Shown here: one piece after another, positions 17,662-27,177 of the stretch | Numbering within the stretch: the stretch's first letter is position 1 | Layout of the letters: every line of letters begins with the position of its first letter | Source: an uncultured Gammaproteobacteria bacterium | GTDB taxonomy: Bacteria > Pseudomonadota > Gammaproteobacteria > Enterobacterales > Psychrobiaceae | Assembly (NCBI GenBank): GCA_937139475.1 | Contig: CAKZQF010000164.1 | Coordinates: 1 to 37,009, forward strand | DNA: 37,009 nt | Direction of reading: 5' to 3' | Program-made: the position numbers and the translations under genes | Notes under the pieces: generated by a model | What the model saw: the letters and a program-made list of their open reading frames with translations, nothing else | Databases searched by the model: none | Told to the model about the DNA's origin: nothing

Positions 17662-19572
17662 CTAAAAGCGGGTTGAAAAAGTGAACATACAATTGCGGCC
17701 CATATTGGCAAAACCGATTGACTGCTCCGCTGTGTTGTCAAAGACATTGGTGACATTAAATCGTAGTGACATTTGCGGGGTTAGCAGCCATGTTGCTGAC
17801 ATGTCGACTTGGCTATATCCTTTGACAGTCACCATAGACGTAGGTATTGAACTATCAAAATAATCGTCGTTAGAGGAGAGGCGAGTCATTAAGGCTAGGG
17901 CTTCAAGGGGACTATAGTTTAGTTGTAAACTACCTTTCCACACTGGCCGCCGACGCAATACGGTATTGGCGTCTAATGCATCTATATTGTTATAACTAAC
18001 CTGTCCGGCAAGATTAAATTGCTCTGTGGGGGTATATGCAACAGATAATTCTGCTCCATTGGCACGGACTTTCGAGCGATTGACATTGGTAAATGCAACC
18101 GGATCAAAATCAACAAGGTCAGAGAAGGTATTGTCATAAATACTTAATTGGGCCATGAGTTTCTTATTGAGAAAGTCTGCTTTAATACTTAGATCGTAAT
18201 TTTCACTGCGTTCTGGTTTTAACGCGTCATTGCCGACAAAGGGGTGGGCCAACGCAAAAAAGCTGGGAAGCTTAAAACCTTCGCTGTATTGCATCGATAC
18301 CATCATCGTCTTGCCCAACTGATAGCGAGCAATCAAACGCTTTGTCATAATACTCGAGTGCTCACTATTGTCATGCCGAAGGCCCGTGGTAATACTTAGG
18401 CTGCTAGTGGGATCAATTCCCAGCTCTGCAAAAATAGATTCGGTGTTACGTTTTAGTGTATATGCAGCGGGGACTGGCGCGCCAAAATCGATAATACTAT
18501 TCATAGCACCTGCTTCATCGCTATAAGCAAGCCCAAGTGCAATACTAGCGTTTGACGAAAATAGAAAGCTACCGCTGGCATTTAGGTCGAGGCGCTGATA
18601 GCTTGTTTGGCTATTGATTGCTGGTACCCCATCCAATACGCCAGGGGCTATCCCTGGATGTGAGTCGTCTTCTTTGCGTTGTGACCAAGCACTGTTGAAG
18701 TTTAGTGCTACGCTGTTTGTGAGGTTTTTTTTATATCCGGCCGATATATTTTGCTGACTGAACTCGCGCTTTTCTGGCGAACTAATAACGGCGAGTCGAT
18801 CACCTCCACTATCTTCAGGAAACATTTGTGCTTGTCCTTTTGCATAAAAGGTCGCTATTTGCCATTGGCTTTCGCTCTGTGCTACTGGTTTTAGCGTACC
18901 GCTAACTTCCGTACGATTAAAGGCGCCACCAAAGTGACTATTGTCATTATCTTGAAAAGATGCATTGAGGCTAAGTTGTGCAATATCGTTAAAATTGGTC
19001 GCTAAATGAAGGTTGGCACCACGAACATTAGCTGTGCCGGCTTTGACGCTCAGGTAACCTAAATGACCTGCTTGGGCGCCTTTTATTGTGATACTGAGCA
19101 TACCTGCAAGGGCGTCACTTCCATGTAATGTCGAGAAACCACCATAAAAAACTTCGATTTGTTCAATAATCGCAGGATCGAGGGTACCTAAGTCAAATGC
19201 TCCGCCACGACTATTTGTTGGATCGTTCACCTTAACTCCGTCGATAATAATTGCGACAAAATTGGGATCGCCACCTCGTATCGATAGAAAAGTTAACCCG
19301 CCGACGCCTCCTTGTTCAATAACATCAATACCAGGCAATCCGCGTAATACGTCGGCAATACTGTTGGTGGCTAACGTTGCAATCTCCTCGGAACTTATAG
19401 TGATCTTGGCAATGCGCCCATTTGTGGTGGTATCAGGAAGATAAGTGCCGGTCACCGTGAAAGTTTCAATCTTATCGGTGTCCGTTTGGCTCATATTATT
19501 TTGTGGCGCTGCGATGCATAGTGAGCTTGTCACGATGGCTGCTATTAACGAGGTTAAGGTATAGATATTCAT
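17662..19572 (-). CDS. TonB-dependent receptor, small class
   Basis: A 636-residue outer-membrane receptor, much shorter than the one at 8269. The signal peptide covers about residues 1-22. A TonB-box-like ETFTVTGTY sits near 36-44, the plug domain (about 50-165) contains DVLRGLPGIDV, SIRGGDPNFVAIIIDG and EVFYGGFSTLHGSDALAG, and the barrel ends in FSTRF with C-terminal phenylalanine. The size and plug resemble the BtuB/siderophore receptor class, whose cargo is usually a cobalamin or siderophore, but no cobalamin riboswitch or Fur box was recognised upstream. Its place 180 bases before the GH16 laminarinase on the same strand, and divergent from another GH16 gene, suggests glucan oligosaccharides as cargo. 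Cargo remains inference. Confidence 0.88.
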   Translation of the reverse strand: MNIYTLTSLIAAIVTSSLCIAAPQNNMSQTDTDKIETFTVTGTYLPDTTTNGRIAKITISSEEIATLATNSIADVLRGLPGIDVIEQGGVGGLTFLSIRGGDPNFVAIIIDGVKVNDPTNSRGGAFDLGTLDPAIIEQIEVFYGGFSTLHGSDALAGMLSITIKGAQAGHLGYLSVKAGTANVRGANLHLATNFNDIAQLSLNASFQDNDNSHFGGAFNRTEVSGTLKPVAQSESQWQIATFYAKGQAQMFPEDSGGDRLAVISSPEKREFSQQNISAGYKKNLTNSVALNFNSAWSQRKEDDSHPGIAPGVLDGVPAINSQTSYQRLDLNASGSFLFSSNASIALGLAYSDEAGAMNSIIDFGAPVPAAYTLKRNTESIFAELGIDPTSSLSITTGLRHDNSEHSSIMTKRLIARYQLGKTMMVSMQYSEGFKLPSFFALAHPFVGNDALKPERSENYDLSIKADFLNKKLMAQLSIYDNTFSDLVDFDPVAFTNVNRSKVRANGAELSVAYTPTEQFNLAGQVSYNNIDALDANTVLRRRPVWKGSLQLNYSPLEALALMTRLSSNDDYFDSSIPTSMVTVKGYSQVDMSATWLLTPQMSLRFNVTNVFDNTAEQSIGFANMGRNCMFTFSTRF

Positions 19573-20022
19573 AGATGATTAGCGTCTGTCGGGCTATGTT
19601 TTTCAAATTTTAGTGAATAGGCTAAAAGTTATCTTAACTGCTGGCTATTGATTAGCTATTCAATTTATTGGTTTGGCAAGATTTACCATTACCAATAAAT
19701 CTCACCAGTTTTATCACAATACTTACAACAATACATGATCATGCGAGCAAAGACGCTGAAATGCGCTGTAACGGACAAATGGCAAGATAGAATGGTTTTA
19801 GTTATCAGTGATGGCTCATTTCATTGTATTCATTACGTCCTATCTTTCGAGCATATCGGTAGTCAGCAACAACATTATGGGTGTGTCGCATTTATCGCAA
19901 CCCAAGTCCCTCTGGTCTTGTTTCAATTGCGCTAGCCGACGGTTTGTTTAATGTGGTTTCAATACATCAATAAATGACTGTAATGAAATTATTGGTAATC
20001 ATTAAGTCGGAGCATCGATAGC
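19573..20022. other. Divergent intergenic region between receptor and GH16 gene
   Basis: 450 bases that must carry both divergent promoters. A perfect 9-bp inverted repeat, TTTATTGGT (19664-19672) and ACCAATAAA (19691-19699), lies about 100 bases upstream of the receptor and could be an operator or a hairpin. A 66-codon frame at 19735-19935 has no recognisable product or ribosome site and is not called. Confidence 0.5.
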
Positions 20023-21393
20023 ATGAAAAACAAAAACAATAAAAATGCCTTGTTTTATACCTCGCCCTTAATACTCATATTTATAACGATTATCGGGTGT
20101 ATGTCACTCAACGGTGACGAAAAAATATCGCCAGATGATACTACCTATATTAGTAAGAACGTTGTTTGGGCTGTCAATGTTGGCGGTAAGACACATATTG
20201 GCGTTGACGGCATTACTTATCAAGCTGATTTATCTTCAATTACTGGTGAGGTAGGAAATATTGAAAATATTAAAGGCTCACAAGATGGTTTTATTTACCA
20301 GTCTTATCGAACTGGTGACTTAACGATTGAACAGCCGATTGAAAATGGTGTTTACGATATCATTTTTAAGTTTGCCGAGCCTGAAGATAATCCTATTGGC
20401 ACAAGAGTATTTGATGTTTTTGCACAGCAACAATTGGTGATTGATGATTTAGATATAAAGCTTGCTCGGGACGGCAAAATGCAGTCAGCGCTTGTACGTG
20501 CTGTTAGTAATGTTGAAGTGACGGATGGCCAATTAGATATTCGTTTCAAAGCATCAGTAGGGCAGCCAATTCTTAACGCAATGATAGTAAGAAAGAAAAG
20601 CACTAACGCTGAGCAATGGCAATTGGTATGGAGTGATGAATTTGATTATCAGGGTAAGCCGGACCCAAACAAGTGGAGCTATGATGTTTGGCCAGCTAGA
20701 AAGGTCAATAATGAAGACCAAGCCTATACAGATAGGCTCAATAATGTCCATGTAAAGGATGGTAACCTGATCATTACCGCCAATAGAGAAGATTACGGTA
20801 ATGCGGAATATACCTCTGGCAGAATACACTCTCAGGGTAAAGGCGACTTCCTTTACGGACGAGCTGATATCCGAGCCAAATTACCGGCCGGACAAGGTAC
20901 CTGGTCTGCCATTTGGATGTTACCTAGCGATCCCTTTAAATATTCAACCACCTGTCAGAAAAATGAAGATTGGCAGGGCAGCGCAAGTTGCGATGCATGG
21001 CCCAATTCAGGTGAAATCGACATCATGGAGCACGTTGGCTATGACATGCAAACCATCCATGGCACCGTGCACAACAAAGCCTATTACTGGGCTAATTGGC
21101 AGCAGAGAAAGGCTGCTATTGAAGGCAAAAATGTTGACCAAGAGTTTCATCTATATTCGATAGAATGGACCCCTAAACATATCACCATACTTTTTGATAA
21201 CACGCCCTATTTTTTCTATTCAAATGACTCCAGTGGCTGGAAATCTTGGCCATATGACCACCCATATCACGTGATTCTCAATCTGGCGATTGGTGGCGCA
21301 TGGGGAAAGGCCGGGGGGCCAATAGACGATAGTATTTTTCCAGTATCAATGGAAGTTGACTACGTCAGAATATTTAAACCATTAACAAAGTGA
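20023..21393 (+). CDS. GH16 laminarinase lipoprotein with N-terminal malectin-like domain
   Basis: A 456-residue outer-membrane lipoprotein with lipobox TIIGC (C26). Residues about 46-192 form a malectin-like (CBM57-type) domain, opening with VVWAVNVGG and closing with ILNAMIVRKK, a fold known to bind glucosides. The GH16 domain follows (about 198-455) with the active-site motif GEIDIMEHV: nucleophile E331, D333 and acid/base E336, and ends in the usual MEVDYVRIF strand. It should cut beta-1,3-glucan (laminarin) at the cell surface. It heads a plus-strand group with the phosphorylase and the two GH17 genes, 96 bases upstream of the phosphorylase. The ATG has a CGGAG ribosome site about 10 bases upstream. 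A role complementary to the damaged GH16 at 15868 is plausible. Confidence 0.93.
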   Translation: MKNKNNKNALFYTSPLILIFITIIGCMSLNGDEKISPDDTTYISKNVVWAVNVGGKTHIGVDGITYQADLSSITGEVGNIENIKGSQDGFIYQSYRTGDLTIEQPIENGVYDIIFKFAEPEDNPIGTRVFDVFAQQQLVIDDLDIKLARDGKMQSALVRAVSNVEVTDGQLDIRFKASVGQPILNAMIVRKKSTNAEQWQLVWSDEFDYQGKPDPNKWSYDVWPARKVNNEDQAYTDRLNNVHVKDGNLIITANREDYGNAEYTSGRIHSQGKGDFLYGRADIRAKLPAGQGTWSAIWMLPSDPFKYSTTCQKNEDWQGSASCDAWPNSGEIDIMEHVGYDMQTIHGTVHNKAYYWANWQQRKAAIEGKNVDQEFHLYSIEWTPKHITILFDNTPYFFYSNDSSGWKSWPYDHPYHVILNLAIGGAWGKAGGPIDDSIFPVSMEVDYVRIFKPLTK

Positions 21394-21489
21394 ATGGCTG
21401 ATACAGATGAATATAAAGTGTTTATCTGAGTAACATAATCTAGCCATTTAAAGCAGAAGATATACGTTTCGTTTAGGTAGGAATTTAAA

Positions 21490-24400
21490 ATGAAAACTTT
21501 CAATACAAACAACAGTCAAGTAACTGGTGAATTTATCATGTTAGATGATGAGCGATATTATGCCATCAACGATGTGAACAAAATGGCCCCGTTTTTCATT
21601 AGCGTAGTTTCAAATAGTGACCATTGGCTATTTGTATCATCAACTGGTGGCGTAACCGCTGGCCGAGTTTCCCCTGAAACCGCTTTATTTCCCTACATTA
21701 CGGTAGATAGAATTCACGAAAATGATCTTAATACTGGCAGTAAAACGCTATTGCGTGTTGTTGACGGTAATAAAAGTTATCACTGGGAACCGTTCAATCG
21801 CGAACACGACAATCACTATAAGATTAGCCGAAATTTATATAAGAATGTCTTAGGCAATAAACTTTGCTTTGAAGAAATAAACCACGATCTGCAGCTTAAG
21901 TATCGATATACCTGGGCTACGAGCGAGCAATATGGCTTTGTCCGTCAATGTGAATTAGAAAACTTGGCTAATAATGCGTTAACTGTTGAATTAATTGATG
22001 GCTTTCAAAATATTCTTCCAGCAGGTACCCCTCGTTTTACGCAAACAAATTCAAGCAATTTAGTTGATGCTTATAAGTGGACTGAGCTAGATAAAGCCTC
22101 TGGACTCGCCTTTTTCACCTTATATTCGGGGATCACCGATAGAGCAGACCCTTGTGAGTCTTTAAAAGCCAATACTGTGTTTTGCCAAGGGCTAGAGCAG
22201 TCAAAAATCTTACTGTCATCAGAACAGCTAGATGATTTTCGTTTAGGCGGAAAGGTTGAGCAGGAAACCCATAAGCGCGGCATTCGTGGTGCATTTTTAG
22301 TTAATTCCACACTCATACTCGAGCCATTGAAAAACAAAAGATGGCAATTTGTCGCGAATATAGAACAAAGTCAAAGCCAGTCTGTCGCGTTACGTAGTGA
22401 ACTTAGTGATGAATGTAAATTAAAAAACAACATCCAATGTTCAATAGAGCATGGCTCAGATGAAATGGCTAGAATTATGGCTAGCGCAGATGCTTTTCAA
22501 GTGACTGGCGAAGAGCATGTTTCTGTACATCACTATGCTAATGTTCAGTTTAACGTCATGCGTGGTGGTGCTTTTGATGAGCATTATCAAATATCATCGA
22601 AAGATTTTTCAAGCACGGTAAATCTATTTAATAGCGATGTCTATTTACGTCACCAAGAATTTTTTAGAAGCTTGCCACAAAGGTTGAATATAGAAGCCTT
22701 GTTGTCTCTTGTGAAAAAGCAAGAAGATCATCAGCTTGAGCGACTTTGCAGTGAATATTTGCCAATATTCTTTGGCCGCAGACATGGTGATCCAAGTCGT
22801 CCCTGGAATCAGTTTGCGATTAAGTTAAAAGATGAAAATAACGCCAGTTTATTAACCTATCAAGGCAATTGGCGAGATATCTTTCAAAACTGGGAAGCGT
22901 TAACGTTTAGCTACCCAATGTTCGTTGAAAGTGTTATCGCTAAATTTGTTAATGCTTCTACCATAGATGGCTATAACCCATACCGTATTACCAAAGAAGG
23001 CATTGATTGGGAGGTGGAAGAGCCTGATGACCCGTGGAGTTACATCGGTTATTGGGGCGATCATCAAATTATCTATTTACAAAAAATGTTAGAGCTTTCT
23101 AACAAGTTTAATCCTAATAAATTGAGTGAGCTATTGCGCCAGCCAATTTTTAGTTATGCCAATGTACCGTACAAAATAAAATCATTTGGCAGTTTGGTTA
23201 AAAACGCGAAAAGCACAGTCACTTATGATGAAGGACTGGCTGAGCGTATTGAGCAACGTGTAAGAAAAATGGGTGCTGATGGTAAACTGATTCTTGATAC
23301 AAGCAACGAAGTATATCAAGTTAACTTGCTTGAAAAATTGGTAGTGCCTTTGCTATGCAAGCTTGGTAATTTTGTCATTGATGGTGGTATTTGGTTAAAT
23401 ACACAACGACCTGAATGGAATGATGCCAATAATGCGCTGGTAGGTCAGGGACTGTCGGTCGTTACCCTGTATTATTTACGTCGTTATGTCTGTTTTTTAC
23501 AGCAATTATTGGCGAAGGAGTCGGAGACAACCATTGTTTCAAAAGAAGTGAACGACTGGATCTCAGACACCGCGGGCGCATTAAAGAGAGTACGTCCGTT
23601 ACTGGGCAATGGAGCAATAAGTGCTAATGATCGTTATCAATGTTTATTTGAGCTGGGCCATGCGTCTAGCCGTTACCGTGAAACCGTTTATAAGCAAGGA
23701 GCGTTCTCTGGCAAAATGGTTCAGTCCATCGATCAAATTAAGTCAATGCTCGATGATGCACTTGCCGCTATTGATCATACCATTGACACCAATTTGCGCG
23801 AAGATCGCCTATATAATGCTTATAACTTACTTGACTTCAAACAAGAGAGCGTAACTGTCGATAAGCTTTATCCGATGTTGGAAGGTCAAGTGGCCGCGTT
23901 AAGCTCTGGCGCCTTTAGTTCTGAGCAAGTTATATCGGTAGTTAATGCACTCTTTAAAAGTGATGTTTATCGCAATGATCAAGACACCTTTATGCTTTAT
24001 CCAGACAGAAAATTGCCTAGTTTTTTACAAAAAAACTGTGTCGATAGTGATAAAGTGCAAGCAAACCCGCTGCTAATGCGGATGCTCAAAGAACAAGATG
24101 AGCGCATTCTTTTGCAAGATATTGATGGTACTTATCGCTTTAATGCAGACCTAACCAATGCCGATGATTTATCCGCGCAACTCGATGCGCTATCTAGTGT
24201 TTATGGTGATGTTCTTGAAAAAGCCAGAAAACCGTTATTAGCACTATATGAGGACGTTTTTAATCATCAAGAATTCACTGGGCGCTCTGGCGGAATGTTT
24301 GGCTTCGAAGGCTTAGGTTGTATTTATTGGCATATGGTGGCCAAGTTGCTATTGGCAGTAGAAGAGAATTTCTTTGCAGCACTAGATAATGGTGATGACC

Positions 24401-24939
24401 AAGAGACGTGTAACCAATTAGCGCGATTGTATTATCGTGTACGTGAGGGACTAGGTTTTAATAAAACACCAAATGAGTACGGTGCATTTCCGACAGACCC
24501 TTACTCCCATACCCCCAAGCATGCTGGTGCTCAACAGCCAGGAATGACAGGACAAGTTAAAGAAGAAGTACTGGCTCGTTTTGGTGAGTTAGGGATCAGA
24601 GTGATAGATGGTGCTGTTCAATTTCAAACCAATTTGTTGAGAATACGTGAGTTTGTTAAACAAGCAACGCAATTCACTTATTTAGATGTTGATGATAATT
24701 GGCAAGAAATCACAGTGCCTAAGTCAGGATTGGCTTTTACCTGGTGTCAGGTACCCGTTGTTTATCAACTGATAGATACCGGCGAGTCAGCAGTGACTAT
24801 TACATGGGATGATGGTTCCAGCCAAACGTTCCCTCAATTAACGATACCCAGTGATGAGAGTTCGAACCTGTTCTTACGTAACGGCCGTATTCGTCAGATT
24901 TCATTAGCGCTAACTTCAGCGCAACTTTTTTCAGAATAA
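21490..24939 (+). CDS. Probable GH149 beta-1,3-oligoglucan phosphorylase
   Basis: An 1149-residue protein without signal peptide, so cytoplasmic. It has the layout of the GH94/GH149/GH161 inverting phosphorylases: an N-terminal beta-sandwich (about 10-310, with GRVSPETALFPYITVDRI and YRYTWATSEQYGFVRQCELE), a helical linker, and an (alpha/alpha)6 barrel (about 450-1060). D524 in IGYWGDHQIIYL aligns by eye with the catalytic general-acid Asp of the SDDHLWL motif of GH94 enzymes. Other conserved-looking barrel segments are RRHGDPSRPWN, TQRPEWNDANNALVG and RSGGMFGFEGLGCIYWHM. The length fits GH149 (about 1,100 residues) better than GH161 or GH94. The expected reaction is beta-1,3-glucan(n) + phosphate to glucose 1-phosphate + glucan(n-1). 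GH16, GH17, GH3 and GH30 neighbours agree. An AGGA ribosome site precedes the ATG. The superfamily is fairly sure; the exact family is by recall, not by search. Confidence 0.78.
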   Translation: MKTFNTNNSQVTGEFIMLDDERYYAINDVNKMAPFFISVVSNSDHWLFVSSTGGVTAGRVSPETALFPYITVDRIHENDLNTGSKTLLRVVDGNKSYHWEPFNREHDNHYKISRNLYKNVLGNKLCFEEINHDLQLKYRYTWATSEQYGFVRQCELENLANNALTVELIDGFQNILPAGTPRFTQTNSSNLVDAYKWTELDKASGLAFFTLYSGITDRADPCESLKANTVFCQGLEQSKILLSSEQLDDFRLGGKVEQETHKRGIRGAFLVNSTLILEPLKNKRWQFVANIEQSQSQSVALRSELSDECKLKNNIQCSIEHGSDEMARIMASADAFQVTGEEHVSVHHYANVQFNVMRGGAFDEHYQISSKDFSSTVNLFNSDVYLRHQEFFRSLPQRLNIEALLSLVKKQEDHQLERLCSEYLPIFFGRRHGDPSRPWNQFAIKLKDENNASLLTYQGNWRDIFQNWEALTFSYPMFVESVIAKFVNASTIDGYNPYRITKEGIDWEVEEPDDPWSYIGYWGDHQIIYLQKMLELSNKFNPNKLSELLRQPIFSYANVPYKIKSFGSLVKNAKSTVTYDEGLAERIEQRVRKMGADGKLILDTSNEVYQVNLLEKLVVPLLCKLGNFVIDGGIWLNTQRPEWNDANNALVGQGLSVVTLYYLRRYVCFLQQLLAKESETTIVSKEVNDWISDTAGALKRVRPLLGNGAISANDRYQCLFELGHASSRYRETVYKQGAFSGKMVQSIDQIKSMLDDALAAIDHTIDTNLREDRLYNAYNLLDFKQESVTVDKLYPMLEGQVAALSSGAFSSEQVISVVNALFKSDVYRNDQDTFMLYPDRKLPSFLQKNCVDSDKVQANPLLMRMLKEQDERILLQDIDGTYRFNADLTNADDLSAQLDALSSVYGDVLEKARKPLLALYEDVFNHQEFTGRSGGMFGFEGLGCIYWHMVAKLLLAVEENFFAALDNGDDQETCNQLARLYYRVREGLGFNKTPNEYGAFPTDPYSHTPKHAGAQQPGMTGQVKEEVLARFGELGIRVIDGAVQFQTNLLRIREFVKQATQFTYLDVDDNWQEITVPKSGLAFTWCQVPVVYQLIDTGESAVTITWDDGSSQTFPQLTIPSDESSNLFLRNGRIRQISLALTSAQLFSE

Positions 24940-24956
24940 ATACAACAAAACAACGG

Positions 24957-24983
24957 ATGCCAATTCATTAATTGAATTGGTAT
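24957..24983. repeat. Intergenic inverted repeat (ATACCAATTCA type)
   Basis: ATGCCAATTCA (24957-24967) pairs with TGAATTGGTAT (24973-24983), with one G-T wobble and a 5-base loop. This resembles the short ATACCAATTCA palindromes scattered in Alteromonadales genomes. No T-run follows, so it is a poor terminator; it may protect mRNA or lower expression of the downstream GH17 genes. Confidence 0.6.
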
Positions 24984-25029
24984 CTAACCCCTTCGTGTGC
25001 GAATAAAACAATCATTTTCGGAGAACAGT

Positions 25030-25917
25030 ATGTCGAGTAAGTACAACAAGTACATGTCATTGGCAGGTATAAACTTTTCTAATATGCCTGTTGATAAGTT
25101 GCGGGCCATCGCTGGAAAAATACTAGCTGAAAAAATTCATGGGATATCTTTCAGCCCGTACGTGGAAGGTCAAGGGCCAGGAACACAAATTGAGCCCGAA
25201 CAGATTTCACAACGTTTAAGTATCATTAGACCAAATATTAATTGGGTACGCTCTTTCTCTTGTACCGAAGGTAATGAAAATATACCTGCAATTTCTAAGG
25301 CTAAGGGACTGAATACGATGGTCGGTGTCTGGCTCAATGATGACCTTGAAAACAATGAAAAAGAACTCGCCAATGCTATCGCTGTTGCTCGGCAGGGGCA
25401 TGTAAATATTCTAGCGGTGGGTAATGAAGTACTTTTACGTGGTGACCTAACCGAAACGCAATTGTTGGATTATATCCATCGGGCCAAGCGAGCTTTGCCA
25501 GACATAGAGGTGGGTTATGTTGACGCATACTTTGAATTTGAAGATTACCCAGCCATTGCCGATGCTTGTGATGTAATTTTGGCCAACTGTTATCCTTTTT
25601 GGGAAGGATGTCCGGCAGATTATTCATTGCTTTATATGAAAGACATGTACCGTCGGGCGGTAAAAGCGGGCAAAGGCAAGCGAGTGATTATTACCGAAAC
25701 TGGTTGGCCGAATGTTGGAAGTGCAGAGCGTGGGGCACTGCCATCGTATGAGAATGCCTTGAAATACTTTATTAATACCTACTTGTGGGCGGAAGAAGAA
25801 GGAATTGAAGTGTTTTACTTTTCATCATTTGATGAGGCATGGAAAGTAGCTGATGAAGGTGATGTAGGCGCCTATTGGGGCCTTTGGGACAAAGATGGGG
25901 ATTTGAAATATGTTTAA
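25030..25917 (+). CDS. GH17 glycoside hydrolase, no signal peptide
   Basis: A 295-residue GH17 protein counted from the ATG at 25030, which has GGAG at 25020-25023 with a 6-base gap; an in-frame GTG at 24997 lacks this support. Catalytic residues: acid/base E133 in AVGNEVL and nucleophile E223 in IITETGWP; the C-terminal segment has FSSFDEAWK and YWGLWDKDG, as usual in the family. No signal peptide or hydrophobic N-terminus is visible, so it is probably cytoplasmic. It is less like the other two GH17 proteins here than they are like each other. It overlaps the next GH17 gene by 8 bases and follows the phosphorylase, suggesting it processes imported beta-1,3-glucan oligosaccharides, by hydrolysis or transglycosylation. 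Confidence 0.88.
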   Translation: MSSKYNKYMSLAGINFSNMPVDKLRAIAGKILAEKIHGISFSPYVEGQGPGTQIEPEQISQRLSIIRPNINWVRSFSCTEGNENIPAISKAKGLNTMVGVWLNDDLENNEKELANAIAVARQGHVNILAVGNEVLLRGDLTETQLLDYIHRAKRALPDIEVGYVDAYFEFEDYPAIADACDVILANCYPFWEGCPADYSLLYMKDMYRRAVKAGKGKRVIITETGWPNVGSAERGALPSYENALKYFINTYLWAEEEGIEVFYFSSFDEAWKVADEGDVGAYWGLWDKDGDLKYV

Positions 25918-26902
25918 GAAACACAGTGATAAGATAGCAACAATTAGTTCGATGAATTTGGTTCATGCAAATGCGATTTGTTATTCGGGCTATCGTGAAG
26001 GTCAAAACCCAAGGGAGGGGATTTATCCCTCCTTTGATCAAGTAAAGGAAGATTTACTTATTCTAGCTAAGAACTGGAGCTACCTTCGTATTTATGATTG
26101 TGGCCCACACGCTGAAATTGTTTTAGATGTTATTAGAAAGGAAAATTTACATTTTAAGGTGATGTTAGGTGTTGATTTGGGAGCTGAAATGAGCAACCCA
26201 CATTGTCCATGGGGCGCGGATTTTAGCGAAGAAGTCATTAATAAAAATCGCCAGAATAATTGTAATGAAATTCATAAAATGATCGAACTGTCAAAGCATT
26301 ATGACGATATCGTATTTTCTGTCTCAGTCGGCAATGAAGCCAGTGTTGACTGGACTGATCATATGGTGCCTGTTGACAGGTTAGTGAGTTATGTTCGTCA
26401 AATTAAAAAAGAAATCAAACAACCCGTTACCTTTTGTGAAAACTATGTGCCTTGGACGTATAAACTCGAACCATTGGTAGAGGAGTTAGACTTTATATCA
26501 ATTCATACATACCCAGCTTGGGAATTCCGCACAATGGAAGATGCACTAGAATATACCAAGCAAAATTACCATTCAGTGGCTAATCATTATCCTGATACGC
26601 CGGTCATAATAACTGAAGCCGGATGGACGACGGCGTCAAATGGTCGCGGTATTGAGCCATGGAATGCTAATGAAGAGCTGCAAGCTGCCTATTACCAACA
26701 GTTATTAGAGTGGACGACAGAGGAACAAATATTAACCTTTGTATTTGAAGCTTTTGATGAACCTTGGAAAGGTTCAGCGGATGCACTAGAGCCAGAAAAA
26801 CATTGGGGGGTATTTAATGTTGACCGCTCTCCTAAACTCGTGATGAAGGATATTTACCCGAATACTGTTACTAGGATTAATCAAACAACTGAAGTAGCCT
26901 AA
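25910..26902 (+). CDS. GH17 beta-1,3-glucanase-like protein, no signal peptide
   Basis: A 330-residue GH17 protein that starts inside the end of the previous gene (8-base overlap, ATGTTTAA), a sign of translational coupling. Catalytic residues: acid/base E143 in SVGNEAS and nucleophile E236 in IITEAGWT; SIHTYPAWE and FEAFDEPWKGS are further family segments. It is paralogous to the exported GH17 at 12845, sharing the YSG.REGQ start and the KHWGVFNVDRSPK end, but lacks that protein's signal sequence. It therefore seems to be the cytoplasmic counterpart. It ends the phosphorylase-GH17-GH17 group, 17 bases before a long imperfect hairpin. Hydrolysis of beta-1,3-glucan oligosaccharides is the likely role. 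Confidence 0.9.
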   Translation: MFKKHSDKIATISSMNLVHANAICYSGYREGQNPREGIYPSFDQVKEDLLILAKNWSYLRIYDCGPHAEIVLDVIRKENLHFKVMLGVDLGAEMSNPHCPWGADFSEEVINKNRQNNCNEIHKMIELSKHYDDIVFSVSVGNEASVDWTDHMVPVDRLVSYVRQIKKEIKQPVTFCENYVPWTYKLEPLVEELDFISIHTYPAWEFRTMEDALEYTKQNYHSVANHYPDTPVIITEAGWTTASNGRGIEPWNANEELQAAYYQQLLEWTTEEQILTFVFEAFDEPWKGSADALEPEKHWGVFNVDRSPKLVMKDIYPNTVTRINQTTEVA

Positions 26903-26918
26903 GTTAGATTTATACTTC

Positions 26919-26971
26919 GGTAAAAATAGTCCCCCTGTCTCTCTATCTGCAAAGGCAGGGGCTACTTTACC
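26919..26971 (+). terminator. Long imperfect hairpin, possible terminator
   Basis: GGTAAA...ATAG.CCCCCTG (26919-26937) pairs with CAGGGG-CTA-TTTACC (26956-26971) across a loop of about 18 bases. It begins 17 bases after the GH17 stop. There is no T-run after the stem, so intrinsic termination is uncertain; it may protect the 3' end of the message. Confidence 0.45.
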
Positions 26972-27177
26972 GTTAGCAGTGCTGATAAAGAGTGTATTCT
27001 GTGTTTTATTGTTGTTTTAGAAGCACCATATATACAACAACTCGTATTGGTAATTGCATTTTTCCATCCGTTGTAGGACCTGCCATCGCACTGTTAAGGT
27101 ATTTGATACTATCATCTGTTGCAATTTAACTATAAAGTTACATATTGAACCGTAATATCAGTCATATAGGTGTTTAT

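Noticed and set aside
19573..19740. Cobalamin riboswitch or Fur box upstream of the small TonB-dependent receptor
   Set aside because: No B12-box-like sequence and no palindromic GATAATGATAATCATTATC-type match could be found.
19735..19935. A 66-codon plus-strand frame in the divergent region
   Set aside because: No family resemblance, no ribosome site, and it sits where two promoters are expected.
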